Shown: positions 16,908-24,533 of the stretch, one piece after another | Layout of the letters: every line of letters starts with the position of its first letter | Numbering within the stretch: the stretch's first letter is position 1 | Assembly: GCF_026967985.1 (NCBI RefSeq) | Contig: NZ_JAPVBJ010000001.1 | Location: 62,001-126,000, forward strand | DNA from: Modestobacter sp. VKM Ac-2984 | GTDB lineage: Bacteria; Actinomycetota; Actinomycetes; Mycobacteriales; Geodermatophilaceae | DNA: 64,000 bases | Direction of reading: 5' to 3' | Notes under the pieces: generated by a model | What the model was told of the DNA's origin: nothing | The model's input: the letters and a program-made list of their open reading frames with translations, nothing else | Database searches by the model: none | Made by a program: the position numbers and the translations under genes

Positions 16908-16939
16908 CCGGAGGCCGCACCCGCGGTCGCGCCCCGGGC

Positions 16940-17365
16940 TCACCGCCGGCGCAGGTCGACGCCGAGCTCGGCGGCCAGCGACCGCACCTGACGGGCGATG
17001 TCGTCCCGGACCAGCCGCATCCGGTCCATGCCCTCGACGCCGCGCGCGGACGGCTCGTCGACGTCCCAGGTGAGGAGACGGGTGCCGGTCACCGGCTCGA
17101 CCCGGGCCTCCTGGCCGAGGGTCACCACGACGTCGGCGTCCCGCACCAGCTGCTCGGTGACCGGCTTCGGGCGCTCGCCGGAGATGTCGATGCCCAGCTC
17201 CTGCAGGGCTCGGACCGACTGCTCGTTCAGCGCGTCGCCGGGCGCCGTCCCGGCCGAGCGCACCTCGACGGCGTCCCCGGCCAGGTCCGCCATCAGCGCT
17301 GCGGCCAGCTGCGACTTCCCGGAGTTGCGCGCGCAGACGAACAGCACGCTGGGCCGGCCGGTCAT
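16940..17365 (-). CDS. arsC: Arsenate-mycothiol transferase-type ArsC
   Basis: A 141-residue low-molecular-weight-phosphatase-fold protein. The P-loop reads C11-ARNSG-K17-S: lysine stands where phosphatases have arginine, and Cys11 is the only cysteine in the protein. This matches the Corynebacterium ArsC1/ArsC2 enzymes, which join arsenate to mycothiol for later reduction by mycoredoxin. The tail EPSARGVEGMDRMRLVRDD also fits that group. Its start overlaps the stop of the second arsC by 4 bases (17362-17365), so it is the last gene of the acr3-arsC-arsC operon. Confidence 0.85.
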   Translation of the reverse strand: MTGRPSVLFVCARNSGKSQLAAALMADLAGDAVEVRSAGTAPGDALNEQSVRALQELGIDISGERPKPVTEQLVRDADVVVTLGQEARVEPVTGTRLLTWDVDEPSARGVEGMDRMRLVRDDIARQVRSLAAELGVDLRRR

Positions 17366-17772
17366 CGGGTGGCGGGCGCCTGCAGCTCGGCGAGCAGGCT
17401 GCGGATCCGGCCCTCGATGTCGTCCCGGATGGGGCGTACGGACTCCACGCCCTTGCCGGCCGGGTCCTCCAGGGCCCAGTCGAGGTACCGCTTGCCGGGG
17501 AAGACCGGGCAGGCGTCCCCGCAGCCCATGGTGATGACGACGTCGGAGGCCTCGACGGCGTCGGTGGTCAGCACCTTGGGCCGCTGGTCGGAGATGTCGA
17601 TGCCGACCTCGGCCATCGCCGCGACGGCCGAGGGGTTGACCTGGTCGCCGGGCACCGAACCGGCCGAGCGCACCTCGACCGCGTCCCCGGCCAGGTGGCG
17701 CAGCCAGCCGGCGGCCATCTGGGAGCGGCCGGCGTTGTGCACGCAGACGAACAGGACGCTGGGCTTGGTCAT
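17362..17772 (-). CDS. arsC: Arsenate reductase ArsC, three-cysteine type
   Basis: A 136-residue cytosolic arsenate reductase of the low-molecular-weight-phosphatase fold. The loop is C10-VHNAG-R16-S, and two further cysteines, Cys84 and Cys88 in MGCGDACPVFPGKRY, form the redox relay of the thioredoxin-coupled class. So the operon carries two mechanistically different arsenate enzymes side by side. It overlaps the acr3 stop by 4 bases upstream and the next arsC by 4 bases downstream. Confidence 0.92.
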   Translation of the reverse strand: MTKPSVLFVCVHNAGRSQMAAGWLRHLAGDAVEVRSAGSVPGDQVNPSAVAAMAEVGIDISDQRPKVLTTDAVEASDVVITMGCGDACPVFPGKRYLDWALEDPAGKGVESVRPIRDDIEGRIRSLLAELQAPATR

Positions 17773-18902
17773 GCGTTCCTCCGGGAGGGGTCGGGGACGG
17801 CGGGGACGGTCGGGTCACCAGGGAACCAGCGGCGGGCGGCCCAGAGGGAGACGTAGACCAGCCCGACCAGCACCGGCACCTCGATCAGCGGCCCGACGAC
17901 GCCGGCCAGCGCCTGCCCGGAGGTGACCCCGAAGGTGCCGATCGCCACCGCGATGGCGAGCTCGAAGTTGTTGCCGGCCGCGGTGAAGGCGAGGGTCGCG
18001 GTCTTGGCGTAGCCCAGCCCCAGCCGCATGCCGAGCAGGAACGACCCGCCGAACATCAGCGCGAAGTAGGCCAGCAGCGGCAGCGCGATCCGGGCGACGT
18101 CCCACGGGTTGGAGGTGATCGCGTCGCCCTGGAGGGCGAAGAGCATGACGATGGTGAACAGCAGGCCGTAGAGGGCGACCGGGCCGATCTTCGGCAGGAA
18201 CGTCCCCTCGTACCAGTCGCGGCCCTTGGCGCGCTCGCCGATCGTGCGGGTCAGGAAGCCGGCGACCAGCGGGATGCCGAGGAAGACCAGCACCGAGAGC
18301 ACGATCGCCCAGAAGCTGAACTCCGCCGACGTGGTCGACAGCCCCAGCCAGCCGGGCAGCACCTGGAGGTAGAACCAGCCGAGGACGGCGAAGGCGAGGA
18401 TCTGGAAGACCGAGTTGATCGCCACCAGCAGCGCCCCGGCCTCCCGGTCGCCGCAGGACAGGTCGTTCCAGATCAGCACCATGGCGATGCACCGGGCCAG
18501 GCCCACGATGATCAGCCCGGTGCGGTACTCGGGCAGGTCGGGCAGCAGCAGCCAGGCCAGCGCGAACATCAGCGCCGGCCCGACCAGCCAGTTCAGCGCC
18601 AGCGAGGCGCCCAGCAGCTTCCGGTCCCCGGTCACCCGGTCGAGCTCGGAGTACCGCACCTTGGCCAGCACCGGGTACATCATCAGCAGCAGCCCGATGG
18701 CGATCGGCAGGCTGACCTCACCGACCCGGACGGCGTCCAGCGCGTCGTCCAGCCCGGGGACGAACCGGCCGAGCAGCAGGCCGAGGACCATCGCGGCGAC
18801 GATCCACACCGGCAGGAAGCGGTCCAGGGTGGACAACCGGGCCAGCACCGGGGTCTCGAGGTCGGTGCCGGAGCGGGGGGTCTCCGCGGCGAGATCGCTC
18901 AT
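17769..18902 (-). CDS. acr3: ACR3-family arsenite efflux permease
   Basis: A 377-residue membrane protein with ten helices that exports As(III) by proton exchange. The essential cysteine is Cys138 in LARCIAMVLIWNDLSCGD, and TAAGNNFELAIAVAIG and the end GPLIEVPVLVGLVYVSLW are conserved. It is the first gene of the acr3-arsC-arsC operon and is divergent from arsR. The start ATG is at 18902. Arsenate entering the cell is reduced by the two ArsC proteins and expelled here. Confidence 0.94.
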   Translation of the reverse strand: MSDLAAETPRSGTDLETPVLARLSTLDRFLPVWIVAAMVLGLLLGRFVPGLDDALDAVRVGEVSLPIAIGLLLMMYPVLAKVRYSELDRVTGDRKLLGASLALNWLVGPALMFALAWLLLPDLPEYRTGLIIVGLARCIAMVLIWNDLSCGDREAGALLVAINSVFQILAFAVLGWFYLQVLPGWLGLSTTSAEFSFWAIVLSVLVFLGIPLVAGFLTRTIGERAKGRDWYEGTFLPKIGPVALYGLLFTIVMLFALQGDAITSNPWDVARIALPLLAYFALMFGGSFLLGMRLGLGYAKTATLAFTAAGNNFELAIAVAIGTFGVTSGQALAGVVGPLIEVPVLVGLVYVSLWAARRWFPGDPTVPAVPDPSRRNA

Positions 18903-18980
18903 GGGGTGGGCTGCTCCTCTGCCCCCGGTGCGGGAGGCTGTGCATCGACGTCGGTCTATCTGTCCCAGAGGATGCCGGGG

Positions 18981-19011
18981 GTATCGACAGCCGTCAATGC
19001 CCCGTCGATAC
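18981..19011. promoter_or_regulatory. ArsR operator in the acr3-arsR gap
   Basis: Perfect 8-base arms GTATCGAC (18981-18988) and GTCGATAC (19004-19011) with a 15-base centre. The right arm contains most of GATACT, the proposed -10 element 6 bases before the arsR GTG, so binding of ArsR would repress arsR itself and could block acr3. Confidence 0.7.
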
Positions 19012-19018
19012 TGGCCGG

Positions 19019-19405
19019 GTGAACAGCAGCCGAACGGCGGGGCTGGACCTCGAGCTGGTCGACGTCGGTGCGCCCGGGTGCTCCCCCGCCGAGCTCGCCG
19101 GCGCGATGAGCGCCGAGCAGGCCGCCGACCTGGCCCGCACCCTCAAGGCGCTGGCGGACCCGGCCCGGCTCCGGGTGCTCGCCCTGGTGGCCGGCAACGA
19201 GGGCCGTGAGGTCTGCGTCTGCGACCTCACCGAGCCGCTGGGCCTGTCCCAGCCGACCGTGTCCCACCACCTCAAGGTGCTGGTGGACGCCGGCTTCCTC
19301 ACCCGGGACAAGCGCGGGGTCTGGGCCTACTTCTCCCTGGTGCCCGGTGCGCTGGACGCGGTCGTGACCGCGCTGCCCGGCGGCGGAGAGCCCGGCCCCC
19401 GCTAG
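19019..19405 (+). CDS. arsR: ArsR-family arsenic-responsive repressor
   Basis: A 128-residue winged-helix repressor with the classical As(III) site CVCDL just before the recognition helix SQPTVSHHLKVLVDAGFL and the wing KRGVWAYFSL. GTG at 19019 has GATACT 6 bases upstream and no ribosome site (leaderless type). It controls the divergent acr3 operon through the palindrome at 18981-19011. Its stop codon shares the tetranucleotide CTAG with the stop of the convergent DMT transporter. Confidence 0.92.
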   Translation: MNSSRTAGLDLELVDVGAPGCSPAELAGAMSAEQAADLARTLKALADPARLRVLALVAGNEGREVCVCDLTEPLGLSQPTVSHHLKVLVDAGFLTRDKRGVWAYFSLVPGALDAVVTALPGGGEPGPR

Positions 19406-20325
19406 ACGGTCGAGGTCCCCGCCTCCTGCGGCACCGGCACCGGCCTGCGCACCCGGGTGCGCCGGCGGGAGAGGGCCACGCCCAGCAGGCAGACGCCGCC
19501 CCCGACGACGGCCAGTGCCGGCGGCACCTCGTCCAGCAGCCCCCAGCCCAGCAGCACGACGATCGGCGGCACCAGGTAGGTGGTCGCTCCCAGCCGGCCG
19601 GCGTCCATCCGGCGCAGCGCGTAGGCCCAGGTGCTGAACGCCAGCGCGGTCGGCACTGCCCCGAGGTAGACGGTGCCGGCGATCGAGGACGCGGGCGCGG
19701 TGCCCAGCTCGTCGACGAGCACCCCGGCCCAGGGCAGGCAGCAGACCGCCCCCATCGCACAGGCGGTGAAGGTCACCTGCAGCGCGGGCAGCCGGCGCAG
19801 CAACGGCTTCTGCGCCACGACGCCGGCGGCGTAGGTGACCGCGGCGACCACGCACAGCGCGACGCCCAGCAGGTCGGCACCGGCACTGCGGGTGGCGAAG
19901 CCGATCAGCAGCACCCCGCAGAAGGCCACGCCCAGGCCGATGACCAGCCAGCGCGGGAAGCCCTCGCCCAACAGCAGGCCGGCGAAGACCGCGATCAGCA
20001 CCGGGCCGATGTTGACCAGCATCGCCGTGGTGCCGGCGTCCAGGTGCTGCTCGGCGGCGTTGAGCGCCACGTTGTAGATGCCGAACCAGCCGATCCCGCA
20101 GACGGCGAGCAGCCGCCACTCCCCCGCGGTCGGTGCCACCCAGCCGCGCCGGGTGAGCAGCGCACCGAGGACGGCGGTGCCGACGGCCAGCCGGCCGAGC
20201 GCGAGTGCCCCGGGTGAGAGGTCCTCGCCCACCGCACGGATGCCGATGAACGCCGACGCCCAGGCCAGGACGGTGACGCTGACGGCGAGGAGGGTGAGCG
20301 GGTCGCGCGGGGCGGGGCTGGACAC
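19402..20325 (-). CDS. DMT-family (EamA) transporter
   Basis: A 307-residue membrane protein with ten helices made of two EamA repeats (first half LAVSVTVLAWASAFIGIRAVG, cut here to its start; second half ending WGLLDEVPPALAVVGGGVCLLG). It is probably a metabolite exporter of the RhaT/YdcZ type with unknown substrate. GTG at 20325 has TAGCGT exactly 7 bases upstream, a leaderless-type start. It converges on arsR with overlapping stop codons. Confidence 0.85.
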   Translation of the reverse strand: MSSPAPRDPLTLLAVSVTVLAWASAFIGIRAVGEDLSPGALALGRLAVGTAVLGALLTRRGWVAPTAGEWRLLAVCGIGWFGIYNVALNAAEQHLDAGTTAMLVNIGPVLIAVFAGLLLGEGFPRWLVIGLGVAFCGVLLIGFATRSAGADLLGVALCVVAAVTYAAGVVAQKPLLRRLPALQVTFTACAMGAVCCLPWAGVLVDELGTAPASSIAGTVYLGAVPTALAFSTWAYALRRMDAGRLGATTYLVPPIVVLLGWGLLDEVPPALAVVGGGVCLLGVALSRRRTRVRRPVPVPQEAGTSTV

Positions 20326-20425
20326 GCACCGGACGCTAGGGGGCGCCGCCGACGGGATCCGGCGGTTTCCGGTCGTCGCACCCGCATTGGCCGTCCCGCC
20401 CCGGACGATGGCCGGATCGATGCGG

Positions 20426-21076
20426 TCAGACCGGGGACCCGGGGTCCGGGTGGTCGGCGAGGAACCGCGCCGCCCGTCGGCCCTGCCGCCACATCAGCCC
20501 GGCCACGGCGAGCAGGACACCCGTCGCCACCGCCGTGAAGGCCACGGTCGACGGCGTCGGATCACCGATCGCGCGCCCCAGTTGTTGCACGAGGACACCG
20601 ACGAGCAGCAGGAGCTGGTCGCGCTGCAGCAGCAGCCGTCGGGCCTGGGCCCTGGCCAGCGGCAGCCGCGCCGGGTCGACCGCCGCCCGCCCGCGGACCT
20701 GGGCGTGCAGGCTGCGTCGCTGTGCCCGGCTGAGCACGGCGGTCGGCTGCCACCATGCGGCCTGGAACAGCCCGGTCCGCCACGCGACGAACCCGTAGCC
20801 GACCATCACCGCCAGGCCGGCGCCCTGGACGGCGAGACCGGCCGCCTCCCAGCCGCCGGACGGTCCGGGCTCGGGCACCAGTGCCTCCGTGGACAGCACC
20901 GCCACGAGCAGCACGCCGGCCAGCGCCAGCACCGTCAGGGCCAGCACCCATGACCAGGTCAGCAGCCGTGGGCGTGTTCTGGCGCCCTGCGCCCGTCCAG
21001 CGCTGGCCAGCGCCTGGGCCCAGCGGGGGTCGTCGTCCGTCTCCGCAGGTCGGGTGCGCGCCGAGATGGGGTCCAC
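20426..21076 (-). CDS. Hypothetical membrane protein
   Basis: A 216-residue protein with an N-terminal cytosolic segment, two hydrophobic helices at about residues 38-60 and 78-100, an amphipathic Arg/Gln-rich middle (LLLQRDQLLLLVGVLVQQL), and a last helix pair before a basic C-terminus. No family is recognised. GTG at 21076 is proposed, with CACCCT 7 bases upstream; longer frames overlap the divergent SRPBCC gene. Function unknown. Confidence 0.55.
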   Translation of the reverse strand: MDPISARTRPAETDDDPRWAQALASAGRAQGARTRPRLLTWSWVLALTVLALAGVLLVAVLSTEALVPEPGPSGGWEAAGLAVQGAGLAVMVGYGFVAWRTGLFQAAWWQPTAVLSRAQRRSLHAQVRGRAAVDPARLPLARAQARRLLLQRDQLLLLVGVLVQQLGRAIGDPTPSTVAFTAVATGVLLAVAGLMWRQGRRAARFLADHPDPGSPV

Positions 21077-21137
21077 GATGGGCAGGGTGTCGCAGGTGAC
21101 CCCGCCGATGCCAGCCCGTGACTGGCACGATGCCGGC

Positions 21138-21533
21138 ATGAGCGAGTCCCGGCACCTCACCGTCTCCGTCGACCGCCCCGCCGCCGCGGTGTACGCCTGG
21201 GTCCGCGACCCGGCCCACCTGCCGCTGTGGGCCGCGGGCCTGGCCAGTGGGATCCGACGGGAGCGCGGCGAGTGGGTCGCCGAGTCACCGATGGGCCGGG
21301 TGCTGGTGCGGTTCGTGCCGGTCAACGAGTACGGCGTGCTGGACCACGACGTCGTCCTGCCCGACGGCACGACCACCACCAACCCGGTGCGGGTGCTCGC
21401 CGACGGCGCCGGCAGCGAGGTGGTCTTCACCCTCCGCCGGGCGGCCGGCGCCACGGCCGAGGAGTTCGAGGCCGACTCCGCAGCGGTGGCCGCCGACCTC
21501 GAGACCCTGCAGCGGGTGCTCGAGGCCGGCTGA
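21138..21533 (+). CDS. SRPBCC (polyketide cyclase-like) family protein
   Basis: A 131-residue helix-grip fold protein: LTVSVDRPAAAVYAWVRDPAHLPLWAAGL at the start (the usual P-x-V-a-ydwvrDp pattern), central strands VLVRFVPVNEYGVLDHDV, and a long C-terminal helix EEFEADSAAVAADLETL. Such proteins bind small hydrophobic ligands; no catalytic role can be assigned. ATG at 21138 has CACGAT 6 bases upstream (leaderless type) and is divergent from the membrane protein by 61 bp. Confidence 0.7.
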   Translation: MSESRHLTVSVDRPAAAVYAWVRDPAHLPLWAAGLASGIRRERGEWVAESPMGRVLVRFVPVNEYGVLDHDVVLPDGTTTTNPVRVLADGAGSEVVFTLRRAAGATAEEFEADSAAVAADLETLQRVLEAG

Positions 21534-21551
21534 CCCCCACTGCTGGCTGTC

Positions 21552-22310
21552 TCAGCGCTCCTGGTCGGTGGGGCGCACCAGCACCTCGTTGACCGCCACG
21601 TGGCTCGGCTGGCTGACCACGTAGAGCACCGCCCGGGCGATGTCCTCCGCCTGCAGCCGCGTCATCCCCGCGGCCATCTCCTGCGAGGCCCGCTTGGCCT
21701 CGGGCTGGGTGATGTGGTCGGTCAGCTCGGTGGCCACCGCACCCGGCTCCACCAGGCTGATCCGCACGCCGCGGCCGGTGACCTCCTGGCGCAGCGACTC
21801 GCTGAAGGCGTTCACCGCCCACTTGCTGGCGTTGTAGACCCCGGCGCCCTTGCGGGCGGTCCGGCCGGCGACGCTGGACATGTTCACCACGTCGCCCCAC
21901 CCCTGTTCGACCATGCCCTCGATCGCCGCGTGGGTCATGTAGAGCACACCCAGCACGTTCGTGTCGATCATGCGGCGCCAGTCCTCCGGGTCGGCGCCGA
22001 CGATGGTGCCCAGCAGCATCACCCCGGCGTTGTTGACCAGGACGTCGAGCCCGCCCAGCTCCTCGCGGGTGCGGGCGATCGCCGTGGCGCAGGCCTGCTC
22101 GTCGGTGACGTCCAGGTCCAGCTGCAGCACCCGGGCACCGTCGTTCCGCAGCTTCGTGGCCAGCGCGTCGAGCCGGTCCTTGCGCCGAGCGCCGATGGCG
22201 ACCGCCGCCCCGGCCTCGGCCAGCGCGACCGCGGTCGCCTCGCCGATCCCCGACGAGGCCCCCGTGACCAGGGCGACCTTCCCCTGCAGCGGCCGGCTGT
22301 TCTCCGTCAT
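21552..22310 (-). CDS. Short-chain dehydrogenase/reductase (SDR)
   Basis: A 252-residue classical SDR oxidoreductase. The cofactor site TGASSGIG is at about residues 17-24, GARRKDR suggests NADP preference, NNAG is present, and the catalytic Ser (MSSVAG), Tyr and Lys (YNASK) are intact. It resembles the YdfG/serine-dehydrogenase-like group of broad-range SDRs; the substrate is unknown. ATG at 22310 follows GAGAGAGGG. A weak hairpin separates it from the upstream VOC gene. Confidence 0.88.
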   Translation of the reverse strand: MTENSRPLQGKVALVTGASSGIGEATAVALAEAGAAVAIGARRKDRLDALATKLRNDGARVLQLDLDVTDEQACATAIARTREELGGLDVLVNNAGVMLLGTIVGADPEDWRRMIDTNVLGVLYMTHAAIEGMVEQGWGDVVNMSSVAGRTARKGAGVYNASKWAVNAFSESLRQEVTGRGVRISLVEPGAVATELTDHITQPEAKRASQEMAAGMTRLQAEDIARAVLYVVSQPSHVAVNEVLVRPTDQER

Positions 22311-22346
22311 GCGTCCCTCTCTCCCGGGCCGACCGGTGCGGCCCCG

Positions 22347-22376
22347 GAGCCCCAGTGCCCCGGGACGGCGGGGCTC
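22347..22376 (-). terminator. Possible terminator after the VOC gene
   Basis: Seven-bp stem GAGCCCC (22347-22353) with GGGGCTC (22370-22376), 16-base loop, about 30 bases past the VOC stop. It is modest in strength. Confidence 0.3.
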
Positions 22377-22405
22377 ACGCCCGCGCGCCGCCCCCGACCG
22401 GGTGT

Positions 22406-22777
22406 TCAGCCGAGGCGGGGCGGCTGGTGCACCGACCAGCCGTTGCCGTCGGGGTCGGCGAAGAAGCAGAAGCTGCCCCAGGGGTGCTCCTGGACGTCGG
22501 TGACCGCCACACCGCCGGCGCGCAGGGCGGCGTGTGCCTCGTGGACGTCGTCGACGTCGAGCTGCACGCCGCGCAGCGAGCCGGGTTCGGCGTCGACGTA
22601 GCCGGCGGTCAGGGCGATCGAGCAGGCCGAACCCGGTGGCACGAGCTCGACGAACCGGTGGCCCTCGTCGACCTCGACGTCCTGCTGGACCTGGAAGCCG
22701 ACCTGGTCGACGTAGAACACCTTGGCCCGGTCCACGTCCGAGACGGGGACGGTGACGAGCTGGAGTCGGAAGTCCAC
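22406..22777 (-). CDS. VOC-superfamily (glyoxalase/dioxygenase-like) protein
   Basis: A 123-residue two-repeat vicinal-oxygen-chelate protein: LQLVTVPVSDVDRAKVFY at the start and GVQLDVDDVHEAHAALRAGG at the start of the second repeat, ending in FFADPDGNGWSVHQPP. Candidate metal ligands are few, so a binding or resistance role is as likely as catalysis. The permease terminator lies just beyond it. No operon partner is clear. Confidence 0.8.
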   Translation of the reverse strand: MDFRLQLVTVPVSDVDRAKVFYVDQVGFQVQQDVEVDEGHRFVELVPPGSACSIALTAGYVDAEPGSLRGVQLDVDDVHEAHAALRAGGVAVTDVQEHPWGSFCFFADPDGNGWSVHQPPRLG

Positions 22778-22891
22778 GTGGCCTCCTGGCTGTCCGTGCT
22801 GATCAGGCGTCCCGGCTGGTGTCGGCGGCCATCATCACGTGACCGGGCGGGATCCGTACAGGCACGCCGTCGCGGGACGGTCCGGACGTGC

Positions 22892-22927
22892 CACCGGCCC
22901 GGCTCCTCGGGAGGAGCCGGGCCGGTG
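22892..22927 (-). terminator. Strong terminator after the NCS2 permease
   Basis: A perfect 16-bp stem (22892-22907 with 22912-22927) and a CGGG loop lie about 10 bases past the permease stop on the minus strand. Confidence 0.8.
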
Positions 22928-22937
22928 CGCACGAGGG

Positions 22938-24380
22938 TCAGCGGGTCCGGTTCACCCGGTCGACGTCGGAGGGGTCGGGCCCACCCGGGTCCGTGTTGTG
23001 ACTGCCGGTGGCCCTGAGAGCCGGGCCGGTGCCGGCGGCGAAGCCACCCTCCTGGTACAGCGACGCCTTCATCTCCGCCGGGGCCAGCATCCGGGCGACG
23101 TGCCAGCCGACGACGGCGACGATCGTGCCCAGCGCGATGCCACCGATGGAGTACTCGCTGCTGAACCGCAGCTGGACGTCACCGATGCCGATGATGATCC
23201 CGGCCGCCAGGGGCACCAGGTTGATCGGGTTGGCGAAGTCGACCCGGTTCTCCTTCCAGATCTTGGCGCCGAGCAGACCGATCATCCCGTAGAGGACGAC
23301 GGTGATCCCGCCGAGCACCGCACCGGGGGTGGCGTTGACGATGGCGCCGAACTTGGGCACCAGCCCGAGCATGATCGCCACCAGCGCGGCGACGTAGTAG
23401 GCCGCGGTCGAGTAGACCCGGGTGGCGGCCATGACGCCGATGTTCTCCGCGTAGGTGGTGGTCGGGGAGCCACCGACCGAGGTGGCGACCACGGTGGCGG
23501 CACCATCGGCGAAGACCGCTCGGCCGAGCACCGGGTCCAGGTCGCGCTTGGTCATCTCGCCGACCGCCTTGACGTGGCCGGCGTTCTCCGCGACCAGCGC
23601 AATGACCGCGGGCAGCACCAGCAGTGCGAAGTTGACCGAGAACGACGGCGCGGTGAGCTCGGGGAGCCCGAACCACGAGGCCTCGCCGACGCCGCTGAGG
23701 TCGACCCGGTCGTGCGCCGTCCCCACGCCTGCCGCGTCGTAGGTGACCGCCTGGGAGAAGGTGTCCAGCAGCAGGGACAGCAGGTAGCCGAAGACCAGGC
23801 CGAGCAGGATCGAGATCCTGGCCCAGAACCCGCGCAGCGCCAGCGAGACCACGATGACGAACGCCATGGTCGCCAGCGCGACCCACTGGTCCTGCGGCCA
23901 GTACAGGCCTGCGGCGACGGGTGCGAGGTTGAAGCCGATGAGCAGGACCACCGCGCCGGTCACCGCCGGGGGCAGCACCCGGTTCACCACGGTCACCCCG
24001 GCGGCCTGGATGAGCAGGCCGACCAGCGCGAGCACGATGCCGGAGACGAGGATCGCGCCGACCACGTCGGAGCTGTCCCCGCCCTGGGCGCGGACCGCCG
24101 CGACGCCGCCGACGAACGCGGCGCTGGTGCCCAGGTAGGAGGGCACCTTCCCCTGCACGATGAGCAGGAAGATGATCGTGGCGATCCCGCTCATCATGAT
24201 CGCCAGGTTGGCGTCCAGCCCCATGATCAGCGGGAAGACGAACGTGGCGCCGAACATGGCGACCACGTGCTGGGCGCCGATGCCGACGGTCAACGGCCAG
24301 GACAGCCGCTCGTCGGGCGCCACCGCGTCACCCAGCGGCGGGGTCTTCCCGTCCCCGTAGAGCTTCCAGCCGAACGCCAT
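22938..24380 (-). CDS. NCS2-family uracil/xanthine permease
   Basis: A 480-residue nucleobase:proton symporter with about 14 helices. NCS2 hallmarks are GIGAQHVVAMFGATFVFP near the start, the ALVAENAGH motif in helix 8, and GGSPTTTYAENIGV in helix 10. The AENxGH/TTYAENIG combination fits the uracil or xanthine group. ATG at 24380 follows GCGAGGAGG. A near-perfect 18-bp palindrome lies 30 bases upstream. The PucR regulator is the next gene upstream on the same strand and is a good candidate controller. Confidence 0.9.
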   Translation of the reverse strand: MAFGWKLYGDGKTPPLGDAVAPDERLSWPLTVGIGAQHVVAMFGATFVFPLIMGLDANLAIMMSGIATIIFLLIVQGKVPSYLGTSAAFVGGVAAVRAQGGDSSDVVGAILVSGIVLALVGLLIQAAGVTVVNRVLPPAVTGAVVLLIGFNLAPVAAGLYWPQDQWVALATMAFVIVVSLALRGFWARISILLGLVFGYLLSLLLDTFSQAVTYDAAGVGTAHDRVDLSGVGEASWFGLPELTAPSFSVNFALLVLPAVIALVAENAGHVKAVGEMTKRDLDPVLGRAVFADGAATVVATSVGGSPTTTYAENIGVMAATRVYSTAAYYVAALVAIMLGLVPKFGAIVNATPGAVLGGITVVLYGMIGLLGAKIWKENRVDFANPINLVPLAAGIIIGIGDVQLRFSSEYSIGGIALGTIVAVVGWHVARMLAPAEMKASLYQEGGFAAGTGPALRATGSHNTDPGGPDPSDVDRVNRTR

Positions 24381-24409
24381 CGGTCCTCCTCGCAGCTCCG
24401 CCGAACAGG

Positions 24410-24427
24410 TAGCTCAGCGCTGAGGTA
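24410..24427. promoter_or_regulatory. Palindromic operator candidate before the NCS2 permease
   Basis: The 12-base core CTCAGCGCTGAG (24413-24424) is perfectly self-complementary and is flanked by TAg/gTA, giving 16 of 18 positions symmetric. It lies 30-47 bases before the permease ATG, over the expected promoter or leader. Confidence 0.5.
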
Positions 24428-24533
24428 CCGGACAGTGGCAGAAGTCCGTCGATCACACCAGGGGGTCCTGGACACGTTCCCATCACGGACCGGCAGATGA
24501 ACGGCGCCGCAACACGGCGGACACGCCGCCGCC

